64,000 nt of DNA from Chitinophaga sancti (GCF_034424315.1 NZ_CP139972.1:5022001-5086000); one strand, 5' to 3'. Shown: positions 9,170 through 16,799, numbered from the stretch's first letter. The notes: a model not told the origin generated them from the sequence alone. Made by a program: numbers and translations.

Positions 9170-9224
9170 AAATGAATGATTTAATTTGTTATTACAAAAG
9201 TCATTTAATGTGGTGGGGAAAATG

Positions 9225-9238
9225 TGGTCATTTGACCA
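9225..9238. promoter_or_regulatory. Palindromic operator candidate upstream of SDR gene
   Basis: TGGTCA-TT-TGACCA is a perfect 14-bp palindrome located 56 bp upstream of the SDR start, in the gap between it and the Crp-like gene. Crp/Fnr dimers bind two-fold symmetric sites, so this is a plausible target of the adjacent regulator. The minus-strand sequence downstream of it contains GACTTTTG, a one-mismatch -7 box. Confidence 0.4.
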
Positions 9239-9278
9239 TATTTTTAATGAGGGAACTAACTTCGGAACCTGACCTTTA

Positions 9279-9857
9279 TTAACGACGCAATTGTGCATGC
9301 CGGATGCGCGTCAATGTCTTTAATGACATGCCCAGATAAGCAGCTATCATATGCAGCGGCAGCCTTGATAGTAAGGCAGGGTTGTTACGGACAAAGTCTT
9401 CATACTTCTCTTCCGGCGTACTACTCAGGGTGGTAAACAAGCGCTGCCGGCTATTATAATTATTTCTTGAGGCCAACTGTTGAGAATATCTCTCCAGGGT
9501 CGGAATCTCTTTTAATAAACGATCAAAATCCTCTTTATTCCATTGTAATACATCAGCACGTTCTATGGCAGAGATATTAAAATTCGTTGCCGTATGAAGG
9601 TGATAACTTTCCGGATCCAATATCCAGTTATTCTCCGGTGAGAACTGTAATATATATTCAGCCCCATCCGCAGCAGTACCATAGCTGCGTAATAAACCTT
9701 TTATTATGAACGTTTTATGCCTGCATATCTGCCCCTGTTGTAACAGGTGCTCCCCCTTTTGCAAGGATCTCGGGATGGCGAATGTGCAGATCCGCTCCAC
9801 CTCCTCAACGTTGAGATCCGTCAATGTGCGGCAATATGTTTGAAATCCAGCGATCAT
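9279..9857 (-). CDS. Crp/Fnr family transcriptional regulator
   Basis: A 192-aa regulator: a cNMP-binding-like barrel (about residues 20-125, with LQKGEHLLQQGQICRHKTFIIKGLLRSY) and a C-terminal helix-turn-helix region (LPLHMIAAYLGMSLKTLTRIRH). This arrangement is typical of Bacteroidota Crp/Fnr proteins that sit next to one oxidoreductase and control it. The ATG at 9857 (MIAGFQTY) is preferred; an upstream in-frame start adds a poorly conserved hydrophobic lead. The SDR gene is directly downstream on the same strand. A sulfatase relic lies behind it on the opposite strand. Confidence 0.85.
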   Translation of the reverse strand: MIAGFQTYCRTLTDLNVEEVERICTFAIPRSLQKGEHLLQQGQICRHKTFIIKGLLRSYGTAADGAEYILQFSPENNWILDPESYHLHTATNFNISAIERADVLQWNKEDFDRLLKEIPTLERYSQQLASRNNYNSRQRLFTTLSSTPEEKYEDFVRNNPALLSRLPLHMIAAYLGMSLKTLTRIRHAQLRR

Positions 9858-9894
9858 AATCTTTCTAAAATTAACCACGAAAAAAAATTCCACC

Positions 9895-10178
9895 AAATAC
9901 TTTCATTCCGGGAATAGTAAGAATACGGTAATGATTGATGCTTCTGATCAGGGATTTTATTGGGAGAGCATGGGGAGAAGGATGTGTATTATTATGGGTA
10001 TCCGCAACCTCATCATGTGAGCCCGCATTTTGTGTTGGTGAGGTCTTATAGTGGAGTGGAGAGTTGGGAGTTGTTTGATTTGAGGAAAGATCCGGGGGAG
10101 AAGGGGAAGGTGGCTAAGGAGTTGATAGTGGAGAATAATGGTAAGAAGGCCTTTGAGCTGTTTAATCAGAAGATATAG
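9895..10178 (+). pseudogene. Relic of a sulfatase gene
   Basis: Two pieces of an arylsulfatase/N-sulfoglucosamine-sulfohydrolase type protein remain. Codons from 9895 read GNSKNTVMIDASDQGFYW, matching the family segment with the metal-binding Asp-Gln before GEHG. A missing T near 9960 shifts the frame, and the second frame reads GEHGEKDVYYYGYPQPHH then SWELFDLRKDP, the normal C-terminal end. The roughly 100 residues usually between GEHG and the YYY segment are gone, as is the entire N-terminal catalytic part with the formylglycine Cys motif. So this is a decayed fragment with both an internal deletion and a frameshift; it cannot encode an active enzyme. Confidence 0.7.
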
Positions 10179-10242
10179 AGAGTTTTTGGATATTATTTTG
10201 AGGAATAGGAAAGCCCTCTTGGCGGGGGCTATTTCCATTTTT

Positions 10243-10434
10243 TTAGGAGGATTGAAATTTTATGTTTTTGACAAAGGTTTCCGCCATTGCGCGTTTCTTC
10301 GGGAATAAAACCTTAACATCCTTCAAGCGGTAGGCAACCAATTGCAGTCTATCATATTGAGATGCAGTCGCGTATGCTGTTCTAAATTTTTCATTGTCTG
10401 AACATATAGTATTTAAATTGTCTCTAGTTCTCAT
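10243..10434 (-). CDS. Small uncharacterised protein downstream of DUF6934-like gene
   Basis: A 63-aa basic protein (RTRDNLNTICSDNEKF then RLQLVAYRLKDVKVLFPKK) whose start overlaps the end of the upstream gene by 11 bp, so translational coupling is likely. It has no signal peptide or membrane segment. No family is recognised. The coupled small-gene arrangement resembles two-gene stress or toxin-antitoxin cassettes, but no toxin motif is visible and this is only a hypothesis. Confidence 0.5.
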   Translation of the reverse strand: MRTRDNLNTICSDNEKFRTAYATASQYDRLQLVAYRLKDVKVLFPKKRAMAETFVKNIKFQSS

Positions 10435-11005
10435 AATAATTATTTTTTCTTTTTACTAATACGGAAATATATTCTTTACCTACTTCGTACGGTTCTGCAA
10501 TACCTTCCTTATACAAAGCTTCGCTTCCCTGGAAATCGTATTCATCATTCAAGTTATCGAAGTTTTTATTTACAAAATTCCGATAGATTCTAATTCTGCG
10601 GTGGGCTTTCCTGCAGTCCAGGTCTTTACATTCTCTGGTGCAATTGGCTTTGCAATTTTGAATAAATTCAGGCATGCTGTCACTGCCCTGAACTAATAGT
10701 GTTGCATCATTATGTGCGTCAAACAATCGGGGAACAGTATTAAGTATTGTATAAAAGACTTTATAGTGATCACCGTTACAGGAAATTTCTTCATCTAATA
10801 TATTGTCGGTTTTAAAATCGTAGTCACCAAAGCCCAGATTAAACAGCGGTGTATTTCCAATCTCTTCTATATAATCATAGTGGATAGCTTTATCAATTTC
10901 TTTCTTACCTATGCTGGTAAAATAAAATCTGTAATCGTTTCTTATTTCAGATACGAGGTCAAAATCCAATTCACTGATTGAATATGTGTCTTGAAAATTA
11001 TTCAT
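10424..11005 (-). CDS. DUF6934-like uncharacterised protein
   Basis: A 193-aa soluble protein. The central part matches what I recall of the Bacteroidota DUF6934 family: a YRFYFTSIGKKEIDKAIHYDY opening, FNLGFGDYD, a CNGDHYKVFYTILNTV helix, a LVQGSDS turn and RRIRIYRNFVNKNFD. An insert with four cysteines (CKANCTRECKDLDC) between the GSDS turn and the RIYR helix is not something I associate with the family and could bind a metal. It overlaps the 63-aa gene downstream. The role of the family is unknown. Confidence 0.65.
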   Translation of the reverse strand: MNNFQDTYSISELDFDLVSEIRNDYRFYFTSIGKKEIDKAIHYDYIEEIGNTPLFNLGFGDYDFKTDNILDEEISCNGDHYKVFYTILNTVPRLFDAHNDATLLVQGSDSMPEFIQNCKANCTRECKDLDCRKAHRRIRIYRNFVNKNFDNLNDEYDFQGSEALYKEGIAEPYEVGKEYISVLVKRKNNYYEN

Positions 11006-11164
11006 GCAGTTGGTCTTTTGCGGATAGAATGTTGCATACTAAAATTAGGTATCTCATCGCTGCCAACAAAGGAAAAACAAGTAATAATTTCTTGGTTATC
11101 AACACGATAACTCTATTATCAATTTAGACAAATGGGGATAAATTCACACCATAAAAGAGCTGAT

Positions 11165-11347
11165 TCAGCTGTATGGCCACTGCAGGATCTGCAAATTGTA
11201 TAGCGCCGGCATGAAGATATCAGCTATAAAGACCAGTTGCTCACCTTCGTTTTTTAATAAGAAAGCATTGTAAAAAGGGGGGTAACCTGCCAGGGCTAGC
11301 CTGGCATCGGGAGCATAAGTTTTTACACGGCCTGTCGTTAGGAGCTA
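11165..11347 (-). pseudogene. Relic of a metallo-beta-lactamase-fold hydrolase gene
   Basis: The minus strand holds about 60 open codons reading VKTYAPDARLALAGYPPFYNAFLL then EQLVFIADIFMPALYN and LQILQWPYS before a stop at 11165-11167. This resembles the C-terminal half of MBL-fold hydrolases, where a GHTPGH motif is followed by the strand holding the second metal-bridging Asp. Here the GHTPGH equivalent has become GYPPFYN, so metal-binding histidines are lost. No intact N-terminus is found upstream and stops interrupt that part. The rest of the 11006-11533 gap holds no supported gene. The assignment is by eye and moderate. Confidence 0.45.
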
Positions 11348-11451
11348 AGCCCATCCAAAGCAATAGCAAACTTGTAGAGACACAGTTGGTGATGCTAGTT
11401 TTCACGCACCAAAGGCAGTTGACTGTTCCTGGCAAGCAATTTCATATGTTA

Positions 11452-11480
11452 TAGATTTGAACACAACAACCTTAGATTTG
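11452..11480 (+). promoter_or_regulatory. Two TAGATTTG -7-box matches upstream of NmrA-like gene
   Basis: TAGATTTG occurs at 11452-11459 and again at 11473-11480; both fit TAnnTTTG exactly. The second is 54 bp upstream of the NmrA-like start. No convincing -33 TTTG lies at the right distance for either, so the promoter call is tentative. Confidence 0.3.
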
Positions 11481-11533
11481 GTTACGCCCACATTCCCGCT
11501 TATCATGAGTTTTGCATTACAAAATCAAACATC

Positions 11534-12430
11534 ATGAAAATCGTTTTAACAGGCTCCATAGGCCATATCGGACTCCCACTCTCGCAGTTATTGATCCAAC
11601 AAGGCCATGCATTAACCATCATCACCAGCAAGGAAGACAGAACAACTGCCATCAGGGCCCTCGGTGCTATCCCAGCCGTAGGATCTATTGAAGATGTGGA
11701 TTTCCTGACCAGCACATTTGCTGGCGCAGACCTGGTATATACTATGATTCCCCCTTTTGTGAGCTACTTTGATCCGAATGTTGACCTCTTCGCTGAATGC
11801 CAGAAAGTGGCGGAAAATCTTACTCAGGCAATTAAAAAATCTGGTGTAAAAAGAGTGATTCACCTGAGCAGTATCGGGGCTCACCTGGAACACGGTTCAG
11901 GCCTAATCAAACTACATTACAATGTAGAGCAGGCATTGGAAACATTGGCTGATGTGGATATTACCTTCATGCGCCCGGTAGGTTTTTACTATAACCTGTA
12001 TGCATATATTGGTTTGATCAAACAACAAGGGGTGATTGCAGCTAATACCGGTGGAGATGATATCGCTACTTTAGTGGCACCATCAGATATTGCCGCGGCT
12101 ATTGCGGATGAAGTATCTATGCCAGCTGTACACAGAAAAGTAAGATATGTAGTGAGTGATGAGATGACCTGCAATGAAGTAGCAGGAATCTTAGGAGAGG
12201 CGATTGGTAAACCGGATTTGCAATGGGTGACATTGACTAATGAGCAATACCTGCAAGGACTAATAGGGGCAGGTATGCAGCCTGCTATTGCGGAAGGAAT
12301 GGTGGAAATGTATGCCAGTGTGCATGAAGGTATGCTGACTGCTGACTATTTTAAAAACAGACCTGCTAAATTCGGGAAGGTGAAAGTGACCGATTTTGCA
12401 AAAGATTTTGCGGCGGCATTTAAGGCCTAA
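11534..12430 (+). CDS. NmrA-like NAD(P)-binding SDR protein
   Basis: A 298-aa atypical short-chain dehydrogenase of the NmrA/HSCARG-like type. The nucleotide-binding loop is TGSIGHIGLPLSQLL at residues 6-20, followed by the TIITSKEDR second-strand region typical of NADP binding. KRVIHLSSIGAHLEHGSG lies at the active-site strand, and GFYYNL follows. The family includes redox sensors and quinone reductases (YtfG-like); no substrate can be assigned. An AraC-type regulator and a Crp-like regulator are encoded next on the same strand and may control it. The start at 11534 gives MKIVLTGS, the standard beginning. Confidence 0.85.
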   Translation: MKIVLTGSIGHIGLPLSQLLIQQGHALTIITSKEDRTTAIRALGAIPAVGSIEDVDFLTSTFAGADLVYTMIPPFVSYFDPNVDLFAECQKVAENLTQAIKKSGVKRVIHLSSIGAHLEHGSGLIKLHYNVEQALETLADVDITFMRPVGFYYNLYAYIGLIKQQGVIAANTGGDDIATLVAPSDIAAAIADEVSMPAVHRKVRYVVSDEMTCNEVAGILGEAIGKPDLQWVTLTNEQYLQGLIGAGMQPAIAEGMVEMYASVHEGMLTADYFKNRPAKFGKVKVTDFAKDFAAAFKA

Positions 12431-12479
12431 TAAAATTTCAAAGGGAAATCAATCGCTGTCCTTGCCGCAAAAATGAGAT

Positions 12480-12550
12480 TAGAACTCATTTCATAAACAG
12501 GTATTTATAATTGATAATCAATACTTAAATAGTAATTATGAAATGAGTTC
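12480..12550. repeat. Short inverted-repeat element, complete copy
   Basis: Perfect 15-bp terminal inverted repeats (12482-12496 and 12536-12550) enclose 39 bp. The left 58 bp match a second copy at 15937-15994. The left arm's CTCATTT can also pair with AAATGAG at 12471-12477, so alternative hairpins are possible after the NmrA-like gene. It looks like a miniature, non-coding repeat; no transposase is nearby. Confidence 0.6.
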
Positions 12551-12612
12551 CAGCGGTTCTGAATGTAAAAGCCGGGATCTCTCCCTTTGCCACAAAATAA
12601 TTACCTTGTATC

Positions 12613-13530
12613 ATGGCCGGAAAACGCATCTTCACCTTTAACACGATATCTGAATTTCATGCTTTCAGGGGCTTCCCTAAACCGGAGCATCCACTGATCA
12701 GTGTCATTGATGTCGCTCCCATCAAAGACATCACTATCGACGAACCAGTCAACATTGTTTTCAATTTTTACCTGGTCTCCATGAAAAAAGGATACAATGT
12801 AAAAATGAAATACGGACAGCAGGAATACGATTTCAATGAAGGTGTGATGAGCTTCATGGCTCCCGGACAGGTATTCAGCATCGAACCACTGGCAAAAGAA
12901 ATCAATCAATCAGGATGGGTACTACTAATCCATCCTGATTTTTTGTGGAATACCCCGCTGGCAAAGAAAATCCGGCAATACCAGTATTTTGATTATTCTG
13001 TAAATGAAGCCTTGTTCCTTTCTGAAAAAGAAGAACTGACTGTTTCTGCAATCACCGAAAACATAAAAAGGGAATACCATACTAATATTGATCAGTTTAG
13101 CCAGGAGATCATTATTGCTCAGCTGGAATCTTTGCTGGCTTATGCTGAGCGGTTTTACCAGCGGCAGTTTATAACCAGGAAAATCAGTAATCACCGGGTA
13201 TTGGAAAAACTGGAAGTGCTGCTCACTGACTATTTTAGCAGCGATGAACTGGTGCGAAAAGGCCTGCCCAGTGTGAAATATATTTCAACTGAACTAAATG
13301 TATCCGCCAATTATCTGAGTAACTTATTGAAAGTACTTACGGGTAAGAGTACGCAGCAACATATCCAGGAAAAAGTTATTGAGAAGGCCAAACAACAATT
13401 ATCTGGCACCAATCTATCCGTGAGTGAAATTGCCTATAGTTTAGGATTTGATTATCCACAATCATTTAGCAAATTATTCAAGGCAAAGACACATTTATCG
13501 CCACTCGAATTCCGACAATCATTCAATTAG
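12613..13530 (+). CDS. AraC family transcriptional regulator
   Basis: A 305-aa regulator. The N-terminal about 170 residues form a cupin-like sensing domain (FNFYLVSMKKGYNVKMKYGQ and FMAPGQVFSIEP). The C-terminal about 100 residues carry the two AraC helix-turn-helix motifs: VKYISTELNVSANYLSNLL and the family-defining LSVSEIAYSLGFDYPQSFSKLFKAKTHLSPLEFR. The Crp-like gene starts 1 bp after its stop, so the two regulators are co-transcribed. The NmrA-like oxidoreductase upstream is the most likely target by position. Confidence 0.92.
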   Translation: MAGKRIFTFNTISEFHAFRGFPKPEHPLISVIDVAPIKDITIDEPVNIVFNFYLVSMKKGYNVKMKYGQQEYDFNEGVMSFMAPGQVFSIEPLAKEINQSGWVLLIHPDFLWNTPLAKKIRQYQYFDYSVNEALFLSEKEELTVSAITENIKREYHTNIDQFSQEIIIAQLESLLAYAERFYQRQFITRKISNHRVLEKLEVLLTDYFSSDELVRKGLPSVKYISTELNVSANYLSNLLKVLTGKSTQQHIQEKVIEKAKQQLSGTNLSVSEIAYSLGFDYPQSFSKLFKAKTHLSPLEFRQSFN

Positions 13531-13531
13531 C

Positions 13532-14095
13532 ATGGCAGATTTTTTCCAGTTTTGTAAGCAGTTTTCCCCATTGGAGGATACCGTTTTGTGGGAATTATCC
13601 CAACACACTATCACTAAGACCTACCCAAAAGGTACATTCCTGTTGCATAGCGGGGATACCTGCCGCTATCTTTACTTTGTGAATGAAGGATTGATTAAGT
13701 CTTTTTCAGAAAAAGGCGATAAGGAGTTTATTATGCGCTTCTTTTCTGAAAATTTACTCTTTTCTGTGTTTGACAGCTATATCAACCAAACACCTTCGAA
13801 GTTTAACCTGGTAGCGCTGGAAGAGACGACCGTCACACTCATTCGCCACGAAACGATGGAGGCATTGTGCAGGCAACATCATGCGATGGAGACCTTCTTC
13901 CGCAAACTGGTAAGTATAGCAGCGACTAAAATGATGAAAAGAATTAGTGAGATGCTGGAAGAGAATGCAACGGATCGGTATTGGTTATTTGTGGAGGAGA
14001 ACAATGCCATTCATCAGCGGATCAGCCTGGGGGATATAGCGAAATACCTGGGCATTACCCAACAATCACTGAGCAGGATCAGGACGACCCAATAA
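13532..14095 (+). CDS. Crp/Fnr family transcriptional regulator
   Basis: A 187-aa regulator with a cNMP-binding-like barrel (about residues 20-120; YPKGTFLLHSGDTCRYLYFVNEG) and a C-terminal helix-turn-helix (ISLGDIAKYLGITQQSLSRIR). The start at 13532 is chosen because it follows the AraC stop by 1 bp and gives the normal length; the frame continues upstream inside the AraC gene but that part is a shadow. A palindrome and a -7 box follow its stop, upstream of the yceI-like gene, suggesting that YceI is a target. Confidence 0.88.
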   Translation: MADFFQFCKQFSPLEDTVLWELSQHTITKTYPKGTFLLHSGDTCRYLYFVNEGLIKSFSEKGDKEFIMRFFSENLLFSVFDSYINQTPSKFNLVALEETTVTLIRHETMEALCRQHHAMETFFRKLVSIAATKMMKRISEMLEENATDRYWLFVEENNAIHQRISLGDIAKYLGITQQSLSRIRTTQ

Positions 14096-14098
14096 TTA

Positions 14099-14114
14099 TT
14101 TACCCTATGGTAAA
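14099..14114. promoter_or_regulatory. Palindromic operator candidate upstream of YceI gene
   Basis: TTTACC-CTAT-GGTAAA is a perfect two-fold symmetric 16-bp site, 4 bp after the Crp-like stop. It overlaps the expected -33 region of the promoter whose -7 box is at 14136-14143, the place where a regulator dimer would act. Confidence 0.4.
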
Positions 14115-14135
14115 ATATTAATTTTCCCGCCTGTT

Positions 14136-14143
14136 TAGCTTTG
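14136..14143 (+). promoter_or_regulatory. -7 box of the YceI gene
   Basis: TAGCTTTG fits the Bacteroidota -7 consensus TAnnTTTG exactly and is 17 bp before the YceI start. No clear TTTG is present at -33, which is where the palindrome lies, consistent with an activator-dependent promoter. Confidence 0.45.
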
Positions 14144-14160
14144 TTAAAAAATTCAAAGCT

Positions 14161-14667
14161 ATGACACAATGGAACATTGATGCAGGACATTCCCAGATAG
14201 GGTTCAAAGTAAAACACCTGGGCATTGCCAACGTATCGGGATATTTCAGAAAATTCAGTGGAACGGTACAAACCGGTAATGATGATTTCGAAAACGCAGG
14301 TGTAACTTTTACGCTGGAGGTGGCCAGCATAGATACTAATAATACAGAACGCGATGCGCACCTTAGCTCTTCTCTCTTCTTTGATGCGGCCCGGTTTCCA
14401 ACTATTCATTTTACCGGGCTATTAGCTGATGATACTTTAAAAGGAGAATTGACCATTCTCAATAATACCCGGCCGGTAAGCCTGCAGGTAGAACATACCG
14501 GCAGCGGGATAGGACGGTTTAATGATCACCGGGCAGGGTTTGAATTAAGCGGGAAAATAAACCGGAAAGATTTCGGCTTGAATTTTCACCTGTTAAATGA
14601 GGCGGGAAACCTGATTGTAGGGGATGAAGTAAAGTTATCTGGTGAAATAGAACTGATCCGCCTTTAA
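14161..14667 (+). CDS. YceI family protein
   Basis: A 168-aa lipocalin-like YceI protein. The family pattern is clear: WNIDAGHSQIGFKVKHLGIANVSGYF at the N-terminus, IDTNNTERDAHLSSSLFFDAARFPTIHF in the middle, and GFELSGKINRKDFGL near the end. YceI proteins bind polyisoprenoid or other amphipathic molecules and are often stress-induced. This copy has no signal peptide, so it is probably cytoplasmic, unlike the periplasmic E. coli protein. It is preceded by a Crp-like gene and operator-like site. Confidence 0.93.
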   Translation: MTQWNIDAGHSQIGFKVKHLGIANVSGYFRKFSGTVQTGNDDFENAGVTFTLEVASIDTNNTERDAHLSSSLFFDAARFPTIHFTGLLADDTLKGELTILNNTRPVSLQVEHTGSGIGRFNDHRAGFELSGKINRKDFGLNFHLLNEAGNLIVGDEVKLSGEIELIRL

Positions 14668-14691
14668 CTTGATTTTTGTATCTTCATCATC

Positions 14692-15939
14692 ATGAAATAT
14701 ACAATCCGTCTCATTTGTTTGCTAATGACCATCAACTGTGTTGGTCAGACCAATAACCCGGGCTTCAATAAAATTTATTCCCTTATCATGCAGAAGGATT
14801 TTTTCCATGCGAAATCGTTGTATGATAGTAGTAAGTCCGGTCTTTCCAGCGCCCAACAAAATTATCTCACCGCCTTACTGGATAATGCATTCAATCAGGT
14901 CTCCCTCTCAGCACAGCGCATCGCCAGTCTGAAGGGAGATTTCTCTGACAGCCTGTGGCTGGAGCTTTACAGGATAAAAGAAGATAATGCCGCTAAAATG
15001 TATAACTATAAAGCAGCAAAGGCAACTGTGCAAACTATGCTGCAGCAATATAAATACCTGCTTTCTCCGGACGGACAGGATGATTTGAAAAACAGTCTGC
15101 ACATGTGGACAACGCTGGAGCACACTCCACCACAACGTGTAGTTATCAACGGTACCAACAAACTAAGGATCAAAAAAGATAAAGCTGGCCTGAATAACCT
15201 GGATGCTGTAGTTGGCAAAGACACTGCTGATTTCATCTTTGACACAGGTGCCAATATGTCTACCATTTCCCTGTCTACCGCCAAGCGCCTGCATATGCAG
15301 ATCCTTCCTGCTGATATAGTGGTAGGCGCTATTACAGGTGCATCAGTAAAAGCACAGCTAGGGGTTTGTAAGCAATTCAAACTGGGAAATATCGAAGTTA
15401 ATAATGCGGTATTCCTGGTATTAGCCGATTCAGCCCTGGCTTTTCCACAGATCAATTATAAGATTGAAGGGATCCTGGGCTATCCCGTAATCAGTGCCCT
15501 GAAAGAGGTGCAACTTACACAGGATGGCTACCTTATTGTACCGGAAAAAGAAACTGCGATACATAGTACGCCCAATATGGCAATTGATCGATTATCACCG
15601 CTGATCTTCATCGATGGAAAACATTACACATTCGATACCGGTGCTGATGAAACTTTTTTATACGCCAATTTTTTTGAAGCTAATAAAGCAGAGATTTCTG
15701 CAAATTATAAACCTGTAAATATCCGTTTTGGTGGTGCCGGAGGGAAAACTCAACAGGAAGCTTATAAGATCAGGCATCATTTCAACATCATGGAGAAGGA
15801 TATTGTCCTGGATAGTGTACCGGTGCTTAAAGACAAAATCAGCAATGAAATGGTGTATGGTAATATCGGGCAGGACATTATCAGGCAATTCAGCAGGATG
15901 ACCATCAATTTTGATAAAATGTTTATCAAATTCGACTAG
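14692..15939 (+). CDS. Secreted retropepsin-like aspartyl protease family protein
   Basis: A 415-aa protein with a short signal peptide (MKYTIRLICLLMTINCVGQ), a helical N-terminal region of about 125 residues, then two retropepsin-like lobes in one chain. Each lobe has a catalytic-type motif: FDTGANMS with Asp184 and FDTGADETF with Asp315. A GYPVISALKEVQL segment after the first lobe and GNIGQDIIRQFSRMTINFD at the end match the usual C-terminal flap of this family. Two active-site motifs in one chain would give a pseudo-dimeric protease, probably periplasmic. It starts 24 bp after the yceI stop; the partial repeat element begins at its stop codon. Confidence 0.87.
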   Translation: MKYTIRLICLLMTINCVGQTNNPGFNKIYSLIMQKDFFHAKSLYDSSKSGLSSAQQNYLTALLDNAFNQVSLSAQRIASLKGDFSDSLWLELYRIKEDNAAKMYNYKAAKATVQTMLQQYKYLLSPDGQDDLKNSLHMWTTLEHTPPQRVVINGTNKLRIKKDKAGLNNLDAVVGKDTADFIFDTGANMSTISLSTAKRLHMQILPADIVVGAITGASVKAQLGVCKQFKLGNIEVNNAVFLVLADSALAFPQINYKIEGILGYPVISALKEVQLTQDGYLIVPEKETAIHSTPNMAIDRLSPLIFIDGKHYTFDTGADETFLYANFFEANKAEISANYKPVNIRFGGAGGKTQQEAYKIRHHFNIMEKDIVLDSVPVLKDKISNEMVYGNIGQDIIRQFSRMTINFDKMFIKFD

Positions 15940-15994
15940 AACTCATTTCATAAACAGGCATTCCCAGCTGATAATCAATACATAAATAGTAATT
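15937..15994. repeat. Short inverted-repeat element, partial second copy
   Basis: Matches 12480-12537 over 58 bp, with the first 22 bp identical and later blocks (TGATAATCAATAC, AATAGTAATT) conserved. The right inverted arm is missing: the sequence changes after 15994 into the exonuclease relic. It starts within the stop codon of the aspartyl protease gene, so it supplied or preserved that stop. Confidence 0.6.
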
Positions 15995-15998
15995 TCCA

Positions 15999-16336
15999 GA
16001 AACCTGTTATATTCGGCTGGTAACCCGCACCCAACAGTATTCAATCCTGAATACGGATGATGTCTGTAACAACCCGGTAGATTATGCCCGGGCCGGCAAT
16101 CGTCAATACGATTTAAAGCAGGTGAAATCCAATGCGCTCAGCGGCAAGTTCAATCTCCGTTTTCGTATGTATATGTCAATGCCCAAAATCTCTTCTTCAA
16201 GAGAAAAAACCGGATCCGACCTATTGACATGAAAAATGCACTCCGCATACCTGGTATGTCACCGGATGGTAGCCATCACAGAGGTATGGATGACGCAAAG
16301 AACATCGCGAAAATTTTGTACTGGCGCCTGCAGTAA
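15999..16336 (+). pseudogene. Relic of a DEDDh 3'-5' exonuclease gene (ERI1/KapD-like)
   Basis: In one frame (15999 to about 16165) the translation reads YARAGNRQYDLKQVKSNALSG, resembling the middle of DnaQ-fold exonucleases of the ERI-1/KapD type (Gly-x-Tyr-Asp-Leu). The frame then shifts by two bases near 16166-16169 and continues as YVNAQNLFFKRK, DMKNALRIPGMSPDGSHHRG, then MDDAKNIAKIL to a stop at 16336. The last part is the family's final motif with the catalytic His and Asp. The N-terminal Asp-Ile-Glu motif is absent. A truncated and frameshifted relic directly beside the partial repeat and followed 13 bp later by the DUF4268 gene. Confidence 0.65.
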
Positions 16337-16349
16337 GTATTTTCGCAAC

Positions 16350-16799
16350 ATGTATTCCAAACAGGAAGTATCCAAACTGAAAGAGAATTTCTGGACCGCC
16401 TTCGGCAGGTATATGAAGCCTGTGCTATCTGCAGATGGCGAGCCCATTAGCTGGCTAAACTATAAAACAGGTATTCCCGGTGTATTCTTTAAAATGGATG
16501 CCGATAGCCGGCATGCCAGTATCTCTATCGTCATTACCCAATCCGATCCCCGGTTCTATAACCAGTTCGTACACAACAAAGCTTTCCTGGAAACTACTCT
16601 GGATGAGTCCTGGCAATGGACCGACAACACCACCGATGAATATGGCAAAACCATGAGCACTATCAGCACCCAACTGGAAGGGGTAAATGTGCTGAATAGC
16701 GGGGCCTGGCCTGAGATTATCTCCTTTTTCAAACCCCGTATCATCGCCCTCGACGAATTCTGGAGCATGGCGAAATACAGCTTCGAAGGCCTGTTATAA
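16350..16799 (+). CDS. DUF4268 domain-containing protein
   Basis: A 149-aa protein matching DUF4268: KLKENFWTAFGRYMKPVLS at the start, NYKTGIPGVFFKMDADSRHASISIVI, and FLETTLDESWQW. In larger proteins this domain occurs beside nuclease or defence modules, but here it is stand-alone. The ATG at 16350 gives the family start; the longer open frame upstream overlaps the exonuclease relic and is rejected. The ending YSFEGLL is typical. Function unknown. Confidence 0.85.
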   Translation: MYSKQEVSKLKENFWTAFGRYMKPVLSADGEPISWLNYKTGIPGVFFKMDADSRHASISIVITQSDPRFYNQFVHNKAFLETTLDESWQWTDNTTDEYGKTMSTISTQLEGVNVLNSGAWPEIISFFKPRIIALDEFWSMAKYSFEGLL

